A stretch of 64,000 nucleotides of DNA from Bradyrhizobium canariense. Lineage in GTDB: Bacteria; Pseudomonadota; Alphaproteobacteria; Rhizobiales; Xanthobacteraceae. The position numbers and the translations under genes were made by a program. The stretch is taken from positions 2,976,001 through 3,040,000 of the forward strand of contig NZ_LT629750.1 of assembly GCF_900105125.1 (NCBI RefSeq). The letters run 5' to 3'. Positions within the stretch are counted from its first letter, which is position 1. Each line of letters begins with the position of its first letter. A model generated the notes under the pieces. That model did no database searches. It was not told where the DNA came from and saw nothing but the letters and a program-made list of their open reading frames with translations. Positions 17,570-26,544 of this stretch are shown here, piece after piece.

Positions 17570-18547
17570 TCACAATCCGAACAATTTTTGCACAAGACCG
17601 CCGTTGATGCTCGCCCGTTCGCTGTCCGTGAACGAGGTTTCCTGCACGATCTTCAGCGGCGCGAGATCACCGATCGGGAATGGCATGTCCGAACCCATCA
17701 TGATGCGGTCGGCGCCGACCACGTCGGCGAGGTATCGCAGCGCGCGGGTGTCCTGAACGATGGTGTCGTAGTACATCGCAGCCAGGGCGGCGTCGGGATC
17801 ACCGAGCTTGTCCTTGTCGAGCGAGTAGTTCCGGCGCAAACGGCCGACCACATAGGGCAATGCCGCACCGCCGATGCCGGCAACGATCTTGATGTTGCTG
17901 AAGCGCGTGACATGGCCGGCGTAAATCAGCCGCGACATCGCGATCAGCGTATCGGTAATGCGCCCGACCGCATTGGCCATTCCGTAGTCGTGGACGCGAT
18001 CGTCGCCGCTCTCGAATACCGGATGGATAAAGATGATCGAGCCAAGCTCGTTCGCCGCCTGCCAGAACGGCAACAGGCTGGGATCGTCGAGCACGCCGCC
18101 CTTGCCCTTCGGCTGAGTGCCGATCATCGCGCCCTTGAAACCTTGCGTATGGGCTTCCTTCAGCACTTCAGCGGCAAGCGCACCGTCCTGCAACGGAACG
18201 GTCGCCAACGGAACGAATCGCGGCTGCTCCTTTGCCGTCTTCGCCAGATGCGTATTGATCAGGCGAGACCAGCGAACGCCCTCTTCAGCCGGAACCTCAT
18301 AGCCGAACATGTCGAGCCAGCCACCGACGACCTGACGCTCGATCTTGTTGGTGTCGAGCCATTGCAGCCGCGCGGCGATGTCGCTGAGCGGCTTCGACAC
18401 CGGCCGGGTCGGCTTGTTGCCGGCAAACGCAAAACCGAGGCTGCCGCCTTCCTCGATCAGCTTGATGGAGGGGAAACTGGCCTTGTCGGCGCGAATGGCA
18501 TCCAGCAGCGCCGGCGGAACGAGATGAGCGTGACAATCGATGATCAT
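17570..18547 (-). CDS. amidohydrolase, ACMSD/decarboxylase type (amidohydrolase 2 family)
   Basis: The 325-residue TIM-barrel protein starts MIIDCHAHLVPP, giving the metal ligands His6 and His8. Later ligands are expected in FIHPVFESG and YAGHVTRFSNIKIV, and the terminal Asp in MMGSDMPFPIGD. This set is typical of ACMSD, gamma-resorcylate decarboxylase and related nonhydrolytic decarboxylases and hydrolases. Its ATG overlaps the stop of the hydroxylase large subunit (ATGA), so the two act together: hydroxylation of an acid followed by decarboxylation or ring cleavage is a reasonable guess. Confidence 0.88.
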   Translation of the reverse strand: MIIDCHAHLVPPALLDAIRADKASFPSIKLIEEGGSLGFAFAGNKPTRPVSKPLSDIAARLQWLDTNKIERQVVGGWLDMFGYEVPAEEGVRWSRLINTHLAKTAKEQPRFVPLATVPLQDGALAAEVLKEAHTQGFKGAMIGTQPKGKGGVLDDPSLLPFWQAANELGSIIFIHPVFESGDDRVHDYGMANAVGRITDTLIAMSRLIYAGHVTRFSNIKIVAGIGGAALPYVVGRLRRNYSLDKDKLGDPDAALAAMYYDTIVQDTRALRYLADVVGADRIMMGSDMPFPIGDLAPLKIVQETSFTDSERASINGGLVQKLFGL

Positions 18548-20952
18548 TTCAGGACCTTTGGTTTCGAATCTTGCGCGGCTGCGATGGCATCGCTGATGGC
18601 CGCAATCCGGATGGGGAGCTTGGAGAACGAAATTCCGAGCGAGGCGACCGCATCATTGATGGCGCCGGAGATCGCTGCCGGCGATCCCAGATAGCCGCTT
18701 TCGCCGGACCCCTTCTGACCGAAGACCGTGAACGGCGACGGCGTGCAGTGATGCACGATTTCGACCTTCGGCACCTCGTGTGAAGACGGCAGCAGATAAT
18801 CCATGAAGCTCTGCGTCAGCATCTGGCCTTCGCTGTCGTAGACGAATTCTTCGAGCAGCGCGGCGCCGATGCCATGCGCGATTCCGCCCAGCGTCATCCC
18901 CTTGACGATATGCGGGTTGATGACCGTTCCGCAGTCGTGACCGATCACATAGCGACGAATGGTGGGCTTGCCGATCTGCGGATCGAACGCGATCAGCACC
19001 AGATGGAATTCAAAGGAATGGCAGGGGTACATCTGCACCCGGCCGTTTTCCGGCAGCTTGGTGCCGGTCGGCACCTGCATCACATGCGTGACTTCAAGGC
19101 CGGGCTCCATGCCCTCGGGCAGCAAATGGAAATTGCGATGCGCGATATTGACGTGCTCGGCCCAGGCCAGCTTCTTCTTCGAGGCCGCATTGGATACTGT
19201 GCCGCCCTCATAGACGACGTCCTTTTCGACGCATCCGAATTGGTGCGCGGCAAGACGCACGATCTTGGCCTTGAGCTTGTGCGCGGCATGGAACGCTGCC
19301 CCGCCCAGCATGATCGCCATGCGGCTTCCAACCGGCGTGTTCGACGGCAGGCAGTTGAGCGAATCCGGACGCACGATCCGGATCAAATCCGGATCAATCT
19401 CCAGGACTTCGCCAATCACGGTCGCCGCCAGGGTCTCATGGCCCTGCCCTGCCGACGTCGTATGGATCGTCGCGGTGATAAACCCCATGCCGTCGACATT
19501 GATGCGGCAAGAATCCATCCAGGTGGTGGTCGTATTCTTTTCGTTCAGCAACGGTTCAAAGGACGAATTGCCGCCGCTTGGCTCGAGACATGCGGCAACC
19601 CCGATCCCGGCGCATTGTCCGGCCGCTCGCAGCGCATCGCGCTCGCGCTTCAGCCCCTCGTAATCGGCATGCGCCAGCACCTTGGCGACCACGGTATGAT
19701 AGTCGCCGCTGTCGTAATGCGTGCCGCTTGGGATGAGATAGGGAAACTCGTCGCTGCGGATGAAATTGCGACGCCGGACCTCGATCCGGTCGAGCCCAAC
19801 AGCGGCAGCAACCTTGTCGATCGCGGTTTCGATCGCATAGTTGGTCGGCGCCTGTCCGAAACCGCGCACCGCCTCTTGCGCCGCCTTGTTCGAGGTGACC
19901 GAGACCGCGCGATATTGCACGCTCTGAATCTTGTAGGGCCCGACGATCGCCCCGATCGGCTTGCCGAGCTGGAACGGCGATCGTCCCGCATAGGCGCCGA
20001 CATTGTCGAGCGCGCGCATCTTCATCGACTTAACGATGCCATCGTCATTGAAGGCGATATCGACGTCGAAAATCCGGTCCGGCCCATGGGCGTCGCCGGC
20101 CCGCATGTTGTCGAGGCGGTCTTCGATCAGGCGAACCGGACGTCCGAGCACCCGCGCCAGATGCGAGGCGATTACCGTCTGTTTGATGCCGCGCTTGACG
20201 CCATAGCTGCCGCCGACATCGACGTCCTGATGAACCCTGACATTGTTAGCGGGGATGCGAAGCGAGCGGGCGATCTGATCGGGATATTTCGGCATCTGGA
20301 TCGAGGCCCAGACATCGAGCATTTCGCGCCACGGATCCCATTTGGCCGCGACGCCGAAGGTTTCGATCGGCACCGTCGAACTGCGGCCCCAGACCACCCG
20401 AAACGAGAGATGACGCGGGCTCTCGGCAAAATGCTTGTCGACCTCGCCCCAGACAAAAGTTTTATCCAAGAGCACATTGCTTCCATGCGCCGCGTGAACG
20501 GGCGGGCTGGACGGATCGAACGCCTCTTCCGAATCGATCACGTAAGGCAGCGGCTCATATTCGACCCGCACTTTTTCCGCGGCATCTTCGGCCTGGGCAC
20601 GGGTTTCGGCGACCACCGCCACCACCCATTCGCCGGCATAGCGCACCTGCCCGACGGCGAGCGGAAAGCGCCGCACATTCGGCGTATCCAATCCGTTCAT
20701 CAGCGGTTCGGTCGCCTTGACGAGCTCCTCGCCTGTCAGCGCATAATGCACGCCGGGCATTTTCATCGCCTCGGTCGCGTTGATCGATACAATGCGCGCC
20801 GCCGGATATTGCGAGGGCACCAGCGCGACGTGCAGAAGGCCCTCCAGCGCGATATCGGCGACGTAATGGCCCTGACCGGCGACGAAGCGGCGGTCCTCAC
20901 GAACGCGGCGATTTGAAGAAACAAATTTGAGGGGCAGCGTCGGCGAGCTCAC
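18544..20952 (-). CDS. xanthine dehydrogenase-family molybdopterin-binding (large) subunit
   Basis: The 802-residue subunit binds the Mo-pterin cytosine dinucleotide cofactor and hydroxylates a substrate with water. It begins RRVREDRRFVAGQGHYVADI and contains the a/b-hammerhead (PGVHYALTGEEL), the Mo-cofactor loops VRGFGQAPTNYAIE and TTSAGQGHE, and the catalytic Glu in GSGESGYLGSPAAI at about residue 751. It lacks the Cys-containing AYxCSFR loop of true CO dehydrogenase. I chose GTG at 20952: GGAGG lies six bases upstream and the GTGA overlaps the stop of the 2Fe-2S subunit. The frame is open further but out of family. Confidence 0.93.
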   Translation of the reverse strand: MSSPTLPLKFVSSNRRVREDRRFVAGQGHYVADIALEGLLHVALVPSQYPAARIVSINATEAMKMPGVHYALTGEELVKATEPLMNGLDTPNVRRFPLAVGQVRYAGEWVVAVVAETRAQAEDAAEKVRVEYEPLPYVIDSEEAFDPSSPPVHAAHGSNVLLDKTFVWGEVDKHFAESPRHLSFRVVWGRSSTVPIETFGVAAKWDPWREMLDVWASIQMPKYPDQIARSLRIPANNVRVHQDVDVGGSYGVKRGIKQTVIASHLARVLGRPVRLIEDRLDNMRAGDAHGPDRIFDVDIAFNDDGIVKSMKMRALDNVGAYAGRSPFQLGKPIGAIVGPYKIQSVQYRAVSVTSNKAAQEAVRGFGQAPTNYAIETAIDKVAAAVGLDRIEVRRRNFIRSDEFPYLIPSGTHYDSGDYHTVVAKVLAHADYEGLKRERDALRAAGQCAGIGVAACLEPSGGNSSFEPLLNEKNTTTTWMDSCRINVDGMGFITATIHTTSAGQGHETLAATVIGEVLEIDPDLIRIVRPDSLNCLPSNTPVGSRMAIMLGGAAFHAAHKLKAKIVRLAAHQFGCVEKDVVYEGGTVSNAASKKKLAWAEHVNIAHRNFHLLPEGMEPGLEVTHVMQVPTGTKLPENGRVQMYPCHSFEFHLVLIAFDPQIGKPTIRRYVIGHDCGTVINPHIVKGMTLGGIAHGIGAALLEEFVYDSEGQMLTQSFMDYLLPSSHEVPKVEIVHHCTPSPFTVFGQKGSGESGYLGSPAAISGAINDAVASLGISFSKLPIRIAAISDAIAAAQDSKPKVLK

Positions 20953-21548
20953 GAGCGGCCTCCATGCGGTGTATCGGCTTGGGCCGCTTCGAGAATGCCC
21001 TCCCGCGGCGCATCGGATTTTGCCGCAGGATCGACCACCGCCTCGTTGGGATGCGCCCCCCCGGCACTGCGCGGCGCATTTGCCTTGCGCAAACGATCGG
21101 CAGCGAACTCGACGGCTTCGACGATCTGTCCATAGCCGGTGCAGCGGCAAATATTACCTGAGATCGCCTCCACGATATCTTCGCGCGACGGCGTGTCGTT
21201 GTGATTGAGCAGCGCCTGTGCCGTGAGAATCATGCCCGGCGTGCAATAGCCGCATTGCAGACCATGGGTCTCGCAGAACGCGTCCTGAACGACGCTCAGT
21301 TCTCCCGGTGCCGGCGCCAGCCCCTCGATGGTCGTGATGTCGTAGCCGTCGGCCTGAACCGCAAACATCAGACACGCCCGCGACGGCTCGCCGTCGATCA
21401 GCACGGTGCAAGCGCCGCAAACGCCGTGCTCGCAACCGGCGTGGCTGCCGACCAGCAGAAGATCCTCACGCAACGTGTCGAGCAGCGTTTTGCGCGGCTC
21501 CACATCGACCTCACGTTGCCGGCCGTTGACCTTGAGGCTGACTTTCAT
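20949..21548 (-). CDS. [2Fe-2S]-binding (small) subunit of molybdenum hydroxylase
   Basis: The 199-residue subunit carries electrons from Mo to FAD through two iron-sulfur clusters. The plant-type cluster uses Cys39, Cys44, Cys47 and Cys59 (AGCEHGVCGACTVL); the second uses Cys99, Cys102, Cys134 and Cys136 (LQCGYCTPG and GNICRCTGYG). The C-terminal 40 residues after the usual end (about residue 155) are a polar extension not seen in most family members. It overlaps the FAD subunit stop by four bases and the large-subunit GTG start by four. Confidence 0.94.
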   Translation of the reverse strand: MKVSLKVNGRQREVDVEPRKTLLDTLREDLLLVGSHAGCEHGVCGACTVLIDGEPSRACLMFAVQADGYDITTIEGLAPAPGELSVVQDAFCETHGLQCGYCTPGMILTAQALLNHNDTPSREDIVEAISGNICRCTGYGQIVEAVEFAADRLRKANAPRSAGGAHPNEAVVDPAAKSDAPREGILEAAQADTPHGGRS

Positions 21549-22441
21549 TGGATCACCGCTTCGGCAGATTGAGCGCCGCCCGCACGTGCGTCAGCGATAG
21601 CGTCTTCAAGCGCCCGCGTTCCAAGTACAGCGGCGACGCGCTGGCGATAGGCTGCGCTCGCATGCAGATCGGAGCTTGTTTCGAGATCGGCCGTGGCAGC
21701 CCGAACGATGTCCGAGATCGAAACGTGCGCGATGTTCTCGCCGATCAGCGGCGAAACATCGATCCGTATTGCGCGATCACCGACACCACCGAGGCCCAGC
21801 GCCGCATCGAGACAACGGCCGGATTCGTCCAGCGCCACCTGCGCGGCCGCAGCAACGAACGCAAAATCCGACTGGCGCGCACTGACTTCATGGAATCCCG
21901 TGCCGACTTGCGGATGCGACCAGACCGGAAAGCGCACCGCGCAGACGCAATCACCTGGCATCACCGACGTCAGCATCGGCCCGATGAAGAATTCGTCGGC
22001 CGGCATCCTGGTTCGATCGGACGGATTTGCGATTTCGATCTCGGCACTGAGCGTGACCGCGATCAGCGGAATTTCGGCGGAAGGATCGGCATTGGCGATC
22101 GAACCGCCGACCGTGCCGCGGTTGCGGGTCGGCGGATGACCGACCCACGGCAGCGCTTTCATCAGCAATGGCAGCTTGCGATGAACAAGTTCGTTTCGCT
22201 CGACCTCGACCTGGCGGGTGACGGCGCCAATCACGATCGCATCATCTTCGAAGCGGATGCCCCGCAATTCTTTCAGACGCAGGATGTCGACGAGCTTTGT
22301 CGGGCGGGCGAGCCGCATCGCCAGCATCGGGATAAGCGTCTGGCCGCCGGCGATGATGCGCGCGTCTTCGTCAGCAGCCAGTATCGCGCAGGTCTCAGCC
22401 AGCGAGTCGGGCCGGAGATATTCAAACGGCGCTGGTTTCAT
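21545..22441 (-). CDS. FAD-binding (medium) subunit of molybdenum hydroxylase
   Basis: The 298-residue subunit starts MKPAPFEYLRPDSLAETCAIL and has both FAD pyrophosphate motifs: IIAGGQTLIPMLAMRLARP and TRNRGTVGGSIANADPSAEIPL. It re-oxidises the iron-sulfur subunit and passes electrons to an acceptor that cannot be predicted. It is the first hydroxylase subunit gene, 27 bp after the NIPSNAP gene. The order M-S-L is that of CO dehydrogenase-like operons, but the large subunit argues against CO as substrate. Confidence 0.93.
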   Translation of the reverse strand: MKPAPFEYLRPDSLAETCAILAADEDARIIAGGQTLIPMLAMRLARPTKLVDILRLKELRGIRFEDDAIVIGAVTRQVEVERNELVHRKLPLLMKALPWVGHPPTRNRGTVGGSIANADPSAEIPLIAVTLSAEIEIANPSDRTRMPADEFFIGPMLTSVMPGDCVCAVRFPVWSHPQVGTGFHEVSARQSDFAFVAAAAQVALDESGRCLDAALGLGGVGDRAIRIDVSPLIGENIAHVSISDIVRAATADLETSSDLHASAAYRQRVAAVLGTRALEDAIADARAGGAQSAEAVIQ

Positions 22442-22468
22442 GTTCGTCCTTCCGGCGCGATCGGCAGC

Positions 22469-22792
22469 TCAAGCCAGCAGCAAACCGGCCACCGCCGGCG
22501 ACAGTACCGAGACCGTCTGATTTTTGAGAAGCGGACCGTTCACTTCGGTGGCGGCCTTGATGGCGCGCCATTCCGGATCGGCGCCGAAAGCCGCCCACGC
22601 CTTGGTGCGATCATCTTCGGATTTGAATCGCGTCAGATAGGTCAGCCGCGAAGCTTCGGTCGCCGATTCGAACACGCCCAGCAGTTCGATGCCGTGCCCC
22701 GGAAATCGTTTGACGACCTCGTTCTTGAAACGCGCCTTCATGGCGTCGGCTTGGCCATCGGAGGCTTCATACACTCGGATTTCGTAGATCAC
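22469..22792 (-). CDS. NIPSNAP family protein
   Basis: The 107-residue protein is one ferredoxin-like alpha/beta-barrel domain: MIYEIRVYEASDGQADAMK, an ELLGVFES strand and a long helix with LTYLTRFKSEDDRTKAWAAF. Bacterial NIPSNAP proteins often sit in catabolic operons and may be small lyases, monooxygenase-like or binding proteins. It is the first gene of the ten-gene operon and faces the MocR regulator across a 249-bp control region. No catalytic residue can be assigned with confidence. Confidence 0.88.
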   Translation of the reverse strand: MIYEIRVYEASDGQADAMKARFKNEVVKRFPGHGIELLGVFESATEASRLTYLTRFKSEDDRTKAWAAFGADPEWRAIKAATEVNGPLLKNQTVSVLSPAVAGLLLA

Positions 22793-23004
22793 TGTTCACT
22801 CCCTTGCGGCGACGATAAAAGCCAAGGGATGGCAAATGTCAAACTTACAATAGTTCAATTTGGCATATTTGTTGGAATGCACTGCAACAATTTGGCTTTT
22901 TCGACACGCAATTCGATGAAAATTGCTATATCCTCATCCGAAATCCGATAGTCCGGCGGATAAGGTGCACTCATTACCGCCGTGTATTGCATCAATCATG
23001 TGAT

Positions 23005-23030
23005 TGCACTAATCGATATGACCTAGTGCA
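23005..23030. promoter_or_regulatory. perfect inverted repeat TGCACTA-N12-TAGTGCA, probable MocR operator
   Basis: TGCACTA (23005-23011) and TAGTGCA (23024-23030) form a perfect 7-bp inverted repeat with half-sites two helical turns apart, ending 12 bp before the MocR start. Further TGCACT half-sites occur at 22878-22883 and 22966-22971, within the same divergent control region. This suits binding of a dimeric GntR-type head and autoregulation. The assignment to MocR is inference from position. Confidence 0.55.
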
Positions 23031-23041
23031 GAGGGGCAATT

Positions 23042-24436
23042 GTGTCTCAAACTTCTACTTCTACTTCAGGCGATTGGCTGCCCGTTCTGTCCGATATGGA
23101 CGGGCCTCGATACCTTGCGTTTGTCCAGGCGCTCGAAAATGACGTTCAAACCGGCATCCTGAAGCCTGGCACCCGTCTGCTGCCCCAACGCGATATGGCA
23201 AACCAGCTTGGTCTCAGCGTCGGGACGGTTTCACGGGCCTACGCGGAAGCCGAAGCACGCGGCCTGATTTCGGGCGAGGTCGGCCGCGGCACATTCGTTC
23301 AGCGTCGCCGGCTGCCTGCGAATACAAAAGCGACCGCACAGACAACGATCAACCTCGCGCTCAACGTCCCTCCCTCGACCGGCGAGGCCGAGTTGATCGC
23401 ATCGGTGCTGTCGGAAATCCTGGTGGATGGCGCACTAAGCCCCTTGCTCGGCTATCTGCCGCACCAGGGCCTGCCCTCGCATCGCGAGATCATGGCAGGA
23501 TGGCTTGCCGCATTCGGCATGAAGGCGGAGACCGCGAACCTCTTCATCACCCATGGTGGACAGCACGCGCTGTCGATCGCGCTCAATATGGTGGCGGCAC
23601 CGAAAGAGACGGTACTGACGGAACGCTTCACCTATTCCGGAATGGTGGCGCTGTCGGCGCAAAATGAATACCGGCTCCACGGTGTCGATGGCGACGCGCA
23701 GGGATTGCTGCCCGAGGCGCTCGACCGCGCATTTACCGAAACCGGCGCACGCGTGCTGTTCGCGACCCCCAGCCTGCAAACGCCGACGGGCACGGTGATG
23801 ATGCTGGAACGTCGCCAGCAAATCGCCGACGTCGTTCAAAAGCATCGCGCCTATTTTCTCGAAGACGACGTCTATGCGTTCTTGTTCGCCTCACCGCCCA
23901 CCCCGATCTCGACGCTGATTCCCGACCGCAGCTTTTACGTCACGAGCTTCGCCAAGTGCCTTGCGCCTGGTTTGCGAATCGCGGCGATGATCGTGCCGGA
24001 GCAATTTCGCGACCGTTCCATCAATGCGGTGCGGGCAACGGGATGGATGGCCTCGCCGATCATGGCGGAAGTCGTCGCCCGCCTGATTCACAGTGGCGAT
24101 CTGCTGCGGCAAGTCCATGCGAAACGCGCTGCCGCGGCGCGACGCAATGCGATTGCCGATCGCGTGCTCGGCACCTGGCTTACACCGATGTCGGATACAC
24201 CGGGATTTCACCGCTGGCTTCCGATTCCCGCCGGACGCACGCTGATCGCCTTGGTGACGCAAGCGGCCCAGGCCGGAATCACGATCGCCCCACCGGGTGC
24301 CTTGCAACAGGTCGATCGCGGGACGCTCGGAACTCGCCTCTGCCTCGGTCATCCCGCGACAGACGACATCCTCGAAAATGCGCTGTTGGAACTCCGGCAG
24401 ATTCTCGAAGCCGCCGAGGCGATCTCTTTCGTGTAG
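23042..24436 (+). CDS. MocR/GntR-type regulator with aminotransferase-like domain
   Basis: The 464-residue protein has a GntR winged helix (RYLAFVQALENDVQTGILKP ... LSVGTVSRAYAEAEARG, residues about 18-85) fused to a fold-type I aminotransferase domain. The PLP lysine is expected at Lys305 in TSFAKCLAPGLRI, with ATPSLQTPTGTVM and ILVDGALSPLLGY upstream. MocR proteins use PLP or an amino-compound adduct as effector. It starts at GTG 23042, divergent from the NIPSNAP-hydroxylase operon, so it is the likely regulator of that operon. An amine- or amino-acid-derived inducer is therefore plausible. Confidence 0.93.
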   Translation: MSQTSTSTSGDWLPVLSDMDGPRYLAFVQALENDVQTGILKPGTRLLPQRDMANQLGLSVGTVSRAYAEAEARGLISGEVGRGTFVQRRRLPANTKATAQTTINLALNVPPSTGEAELIASVLSEILVDGALSPLLGYLPHQGLPSHREIMAGWLAAFGMKAETANLFITHGGQHALSIALNMVAAPKETVLTERFTYSGMVALSAQNEYRLHGVDGDAQGLLPEALDRAFTETGARVLFATPSLQTPTGTVMMLERRQQIADVVQKHRAYFLEDDVYAFLFASPPTPISTLIPDRSFYVTSFAKCLAPGLRIAAMIVPEQFRDRSINAVRATGWMASPIMAEVVARLIHSGDLLRQVHAKRAAAARRNAIADRVLGTWLTPMSDTPGFHRWLPIPAGRTLIALVTQAAQAGITIAPPGALQQVDRGTLGTRLCLGHPATDDILENALLELRQILEAAEAISFV

Positions 24437-24490
24437 CGAATTCTCGGCACTCGATAGGGCCGCGGTCGCTATCGCCGCAATCTGCTCCGA

Positions 24491-26185
24491 TTACCCGCCT
24501 GTTACCGCGTGAACCGCTTCCTTGATCTTGGCCAAGGCATAGTTGCCTACCTGTTCAAGCTCGATATGAGGCATGTTCGGCATCTCGTCCGGAGCGACCA
24601 CGCAATCCACGATCGCAGGTCCGTCGCACGCGAACGCTTCACGCAATGCAGCGGTCAGCACGCCCGGCTGCTTGACGGTGAAGCCATGGGCACCACAGGC
24701 ACGGGCAAGCGCCGCGAAGTCCGGATTGGGAAACTCGATGGCGCTGCGGAACGGCAGGATGCCGACGCTCTCTGCTTCCAGCGTAATCAGCCCGAGCGCC
24801 GAGTTGTTGAAGATCACGACCTTGATCGGCAGCTTGTGATGCACCGCTGTCATGAACTCGCCCATCAGCATGTTGAAACCACCGTCACCGGTCAGCGCAA
24901 TCACCTGCCTGGTCCGATCGAGCGCCTGGACGCCATTGGCCTGGCCAAGCGAGGTGCCGACAGCGGCGTTGTTGAAGGAGCCGATGATCCGCTGCGTCCC
25001 GTTCTGGCGAATCCAGTTTCCCGACCACAGTGTATTAAGGCCGGTATCGAATACGAAGGTCGCGTCTGGCGCAGCGAGGTCGCTGACCGCCCGAGCCACC
25101 GCCTGCGGGTGAAGCTTGTCGCGGCTGCGGGTCAAATCAGCCTGCTTGTCGAGCATCTCGTCCCATTGATGGCGCTCGTGGGTTACGTTGTTAAAGAATC
25201 TCGTGTCGGCCTTGGCTTTGGTCTTTTCGAGAAGCCTTTCGATCGCTGGACGCGCCGATCCCGTGATACCGAGAACCGTCGGCGTGCGGCGGCCGAGCGC
25301 AAGCGGCCGTTCGTCGATCTGGATCACCGTGCCGTGCGCCGGCAGAAAGTTCGAGTACGGGTAGTCCGTCCCGATCATCACCAGCAGTTCGCAGCGCTGC
25401 ACAGCATGATACACCGGCTTGGTGCCGATCATGCCGAGCCCGCCCATCCAGCGCGGGTCTTCGTAGTTCATGATCTCCTTGCCTCGCACCGTGTGAACGA
25501 GCGGGGCCTTCAACCTGTCCGATAGCGCACGCAATAAATCTGCAACGCCACGGCAGCCCGCACCACACATGATGACGACGCTGGATGCGGCGTCGATGCG
25601 CTTGGCTGCGTCGTCGATATCAACATCGTTCGGAATGACTTCAGCACGCGGCCGAAGCGTCGCGACGCTGGACATCGCGCCTTCCGCCTTTGCCGACAAT
25701 ACGTCCTGCGGCAGGGTCAGGTGGGCAACGCCCGGTCCGGCGTAGGCCGCGGCGATCGCCTGATGGATCACGCCCGGCGCCTGTGCGGCGGAAATAATGG
25801 TCTGTGTGTAGAGCGACAGGTCGCGAAACAGCAGATCAGGCTCGGTCGACTGAAAGAAATCCATCCCCTTCATCTTCCGTGGCATCTCGCCCGAAAGCGC
25901 CAGTACCGGCGCGTGGTCACGGCTTGCCTCGTACAGCCCCGCCACCAAATGATTGCTGCCTGGGCCGGTCGTGCCGGCGCAGACAGCCAGTCTGCCTGTG
26001 AGCTTCGCCTGGCCCGACGCCGCCAGAGCAGCGCCTTCCTCGTGCCGCACGCCTATCCATTCGATGTTGCTTTTGCGGACGGCGTCCCCAAGCGGGTTGA
26101 GCGAGTCGCCGATCAGGCCAAAGACCTGCTTGACGCCGATCCGCTCGAGCACATCGACGAGGACTTCCGCTACCGTTTGCGACAT
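24491..26185 (-). CDS. thiamine diphosphate-dependent enzyme, pyruvate oxidase (PoxB)-like
   Basis: The 564-residue protein has the Pyr domain (VFGLIGDSLNPLGDAV, catalytic Glu about residue 49 in VRHEEGAA, CAGTTGPGSNH), a central nucleotide-binding-like domain and a PP domain with TGDGGFNMLMGEFMTAV and FNNSALG for Mg-ThDP. It most resembles pyruvate:quinone oxidoreductases and sulfoacetaldehyde/acetolactate-type enzymes. ATG at 26185 follows AGGGGG. It is downstream of a HAAT system and a deaminase-like gene on the same strand, separated from them by a decayed VOC gene, so it may belong to their pathway rather than to central metabolism. Confidence 0.9.
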   Translation of the reverse strand: MSQTVAEVLVDVLERIGVKQVFGLIGDSLNPLGDAVRKSNIEWIGVRHEEGAALAASGQAKLTGRLAVCAGTTGPGSNHLVAGLYEASRDHAPVLALSGEMPRKMKGMDFFQSTEPDLLFRDLSLYTQTIISAAQAPGVIHQAIAAAYAGPGVAHLTLPQDVLSAKAEGAMSSVATLRPRAEVIPNDVDIDDAAKRIDAASSVVIMCGAGCRGVADLLRALSDRLKAPLVHTVRGKEIMNYEDPRWMGGLGMIGTKPVYHAVQRCELLVMIGTDYPYSNFLPAHGTVIQIDERPLALGRRTPTVLGITGSARPAIERLLEKTKAKADTRFFNNVTHERHQWDEMLDKQADLTRSRDKLHPQAVARAVSDLAAPDATFVFDTGLNTLWSGNWIRQNGTQRIIGSFNNAAVGTSLGQANGVQALDRTRQVIALTGDGGFNMLMGEFMTAVHHKLPIKVVIFNNSALGLITLEAESVGILPFRSAIEFPNPDFAALARACGAHGFTVKQPGVLTAALREAFACDGPAIVDCVVAPDEMPNMPHIELEQVGNYALAKIKEAVHAVTGG

Positions 26186-26284
26186 TTGATACCCCCTGGG
26201 GTTTCCACCATTCGGCTGTCCCCTGGGATAGCCGAACGAGGCGCGTGGCATTTTCAGCCGGCGCGCGGCTCCAGCAAATTACGA

Positions 26285-26473
26285 CTACGTGATTGTGGCG
26301 ACTACGCGATTACTGGCGTGGCCGCGTTCTCTCGGAACGACGCGAAAATGGGCTTCCAGGCGGTAACCGTCGGGATCACCGAGGAAAGCGGCATAATAAT
26401 CATAATCGGAGCCGCAATCCGGGCGCCGGCCCGGCGCGCCGTTGCCGTCTCCGCCCGATGCAGAGACTAGCAT
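26285..26473 (-). pseudogene. C-terminal remnant of a VOC (glyoxalase/dioxygenase fold) protein
   Basis: About 60 codons encode GAPGRRPDCGSDYDYYAAFLGD followed by PDGYRLEAHFR. The block ending YYAAF-x2-DPDG-x3-EA is the standard end of VOC family proteins, whose final Glu is a metal ligand. No N-terminal half can be found upstream, and there is no ribosome site at the first ATG. The 359-bp gap 26186-26544 holds nothing else recognisable. I read it as a decayed gene once lying between the ThDP-enzyme and deaminase genes. Confidence 0.6.
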
Positions 26474-26544
26474 CGGTTCGGCCGAACCGCCGGACAGCGG
26501 CAGTGCCGACGCCGAGCGCCCCGTTTTTCAAGAGAGACGCTGCG

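Noticed and set aside
18874..20916. A 680-codon plus-strand frame opposite the hydroxylase large subunit
   Set aside because: It mirrors the coding strand of a clear Mo-hydroxylase gene and its translation has no family features.
20949..22441. CO dehydrogenase (coxMSL) as the function of the Mo-hydroxylase
   Set aside because: The subunit order fits, but the large subunit has VRGFGQ instead of the Cys-bearing loop of form I CO dehydrogenase and no cox accessory set other than a CoxG-like gene.
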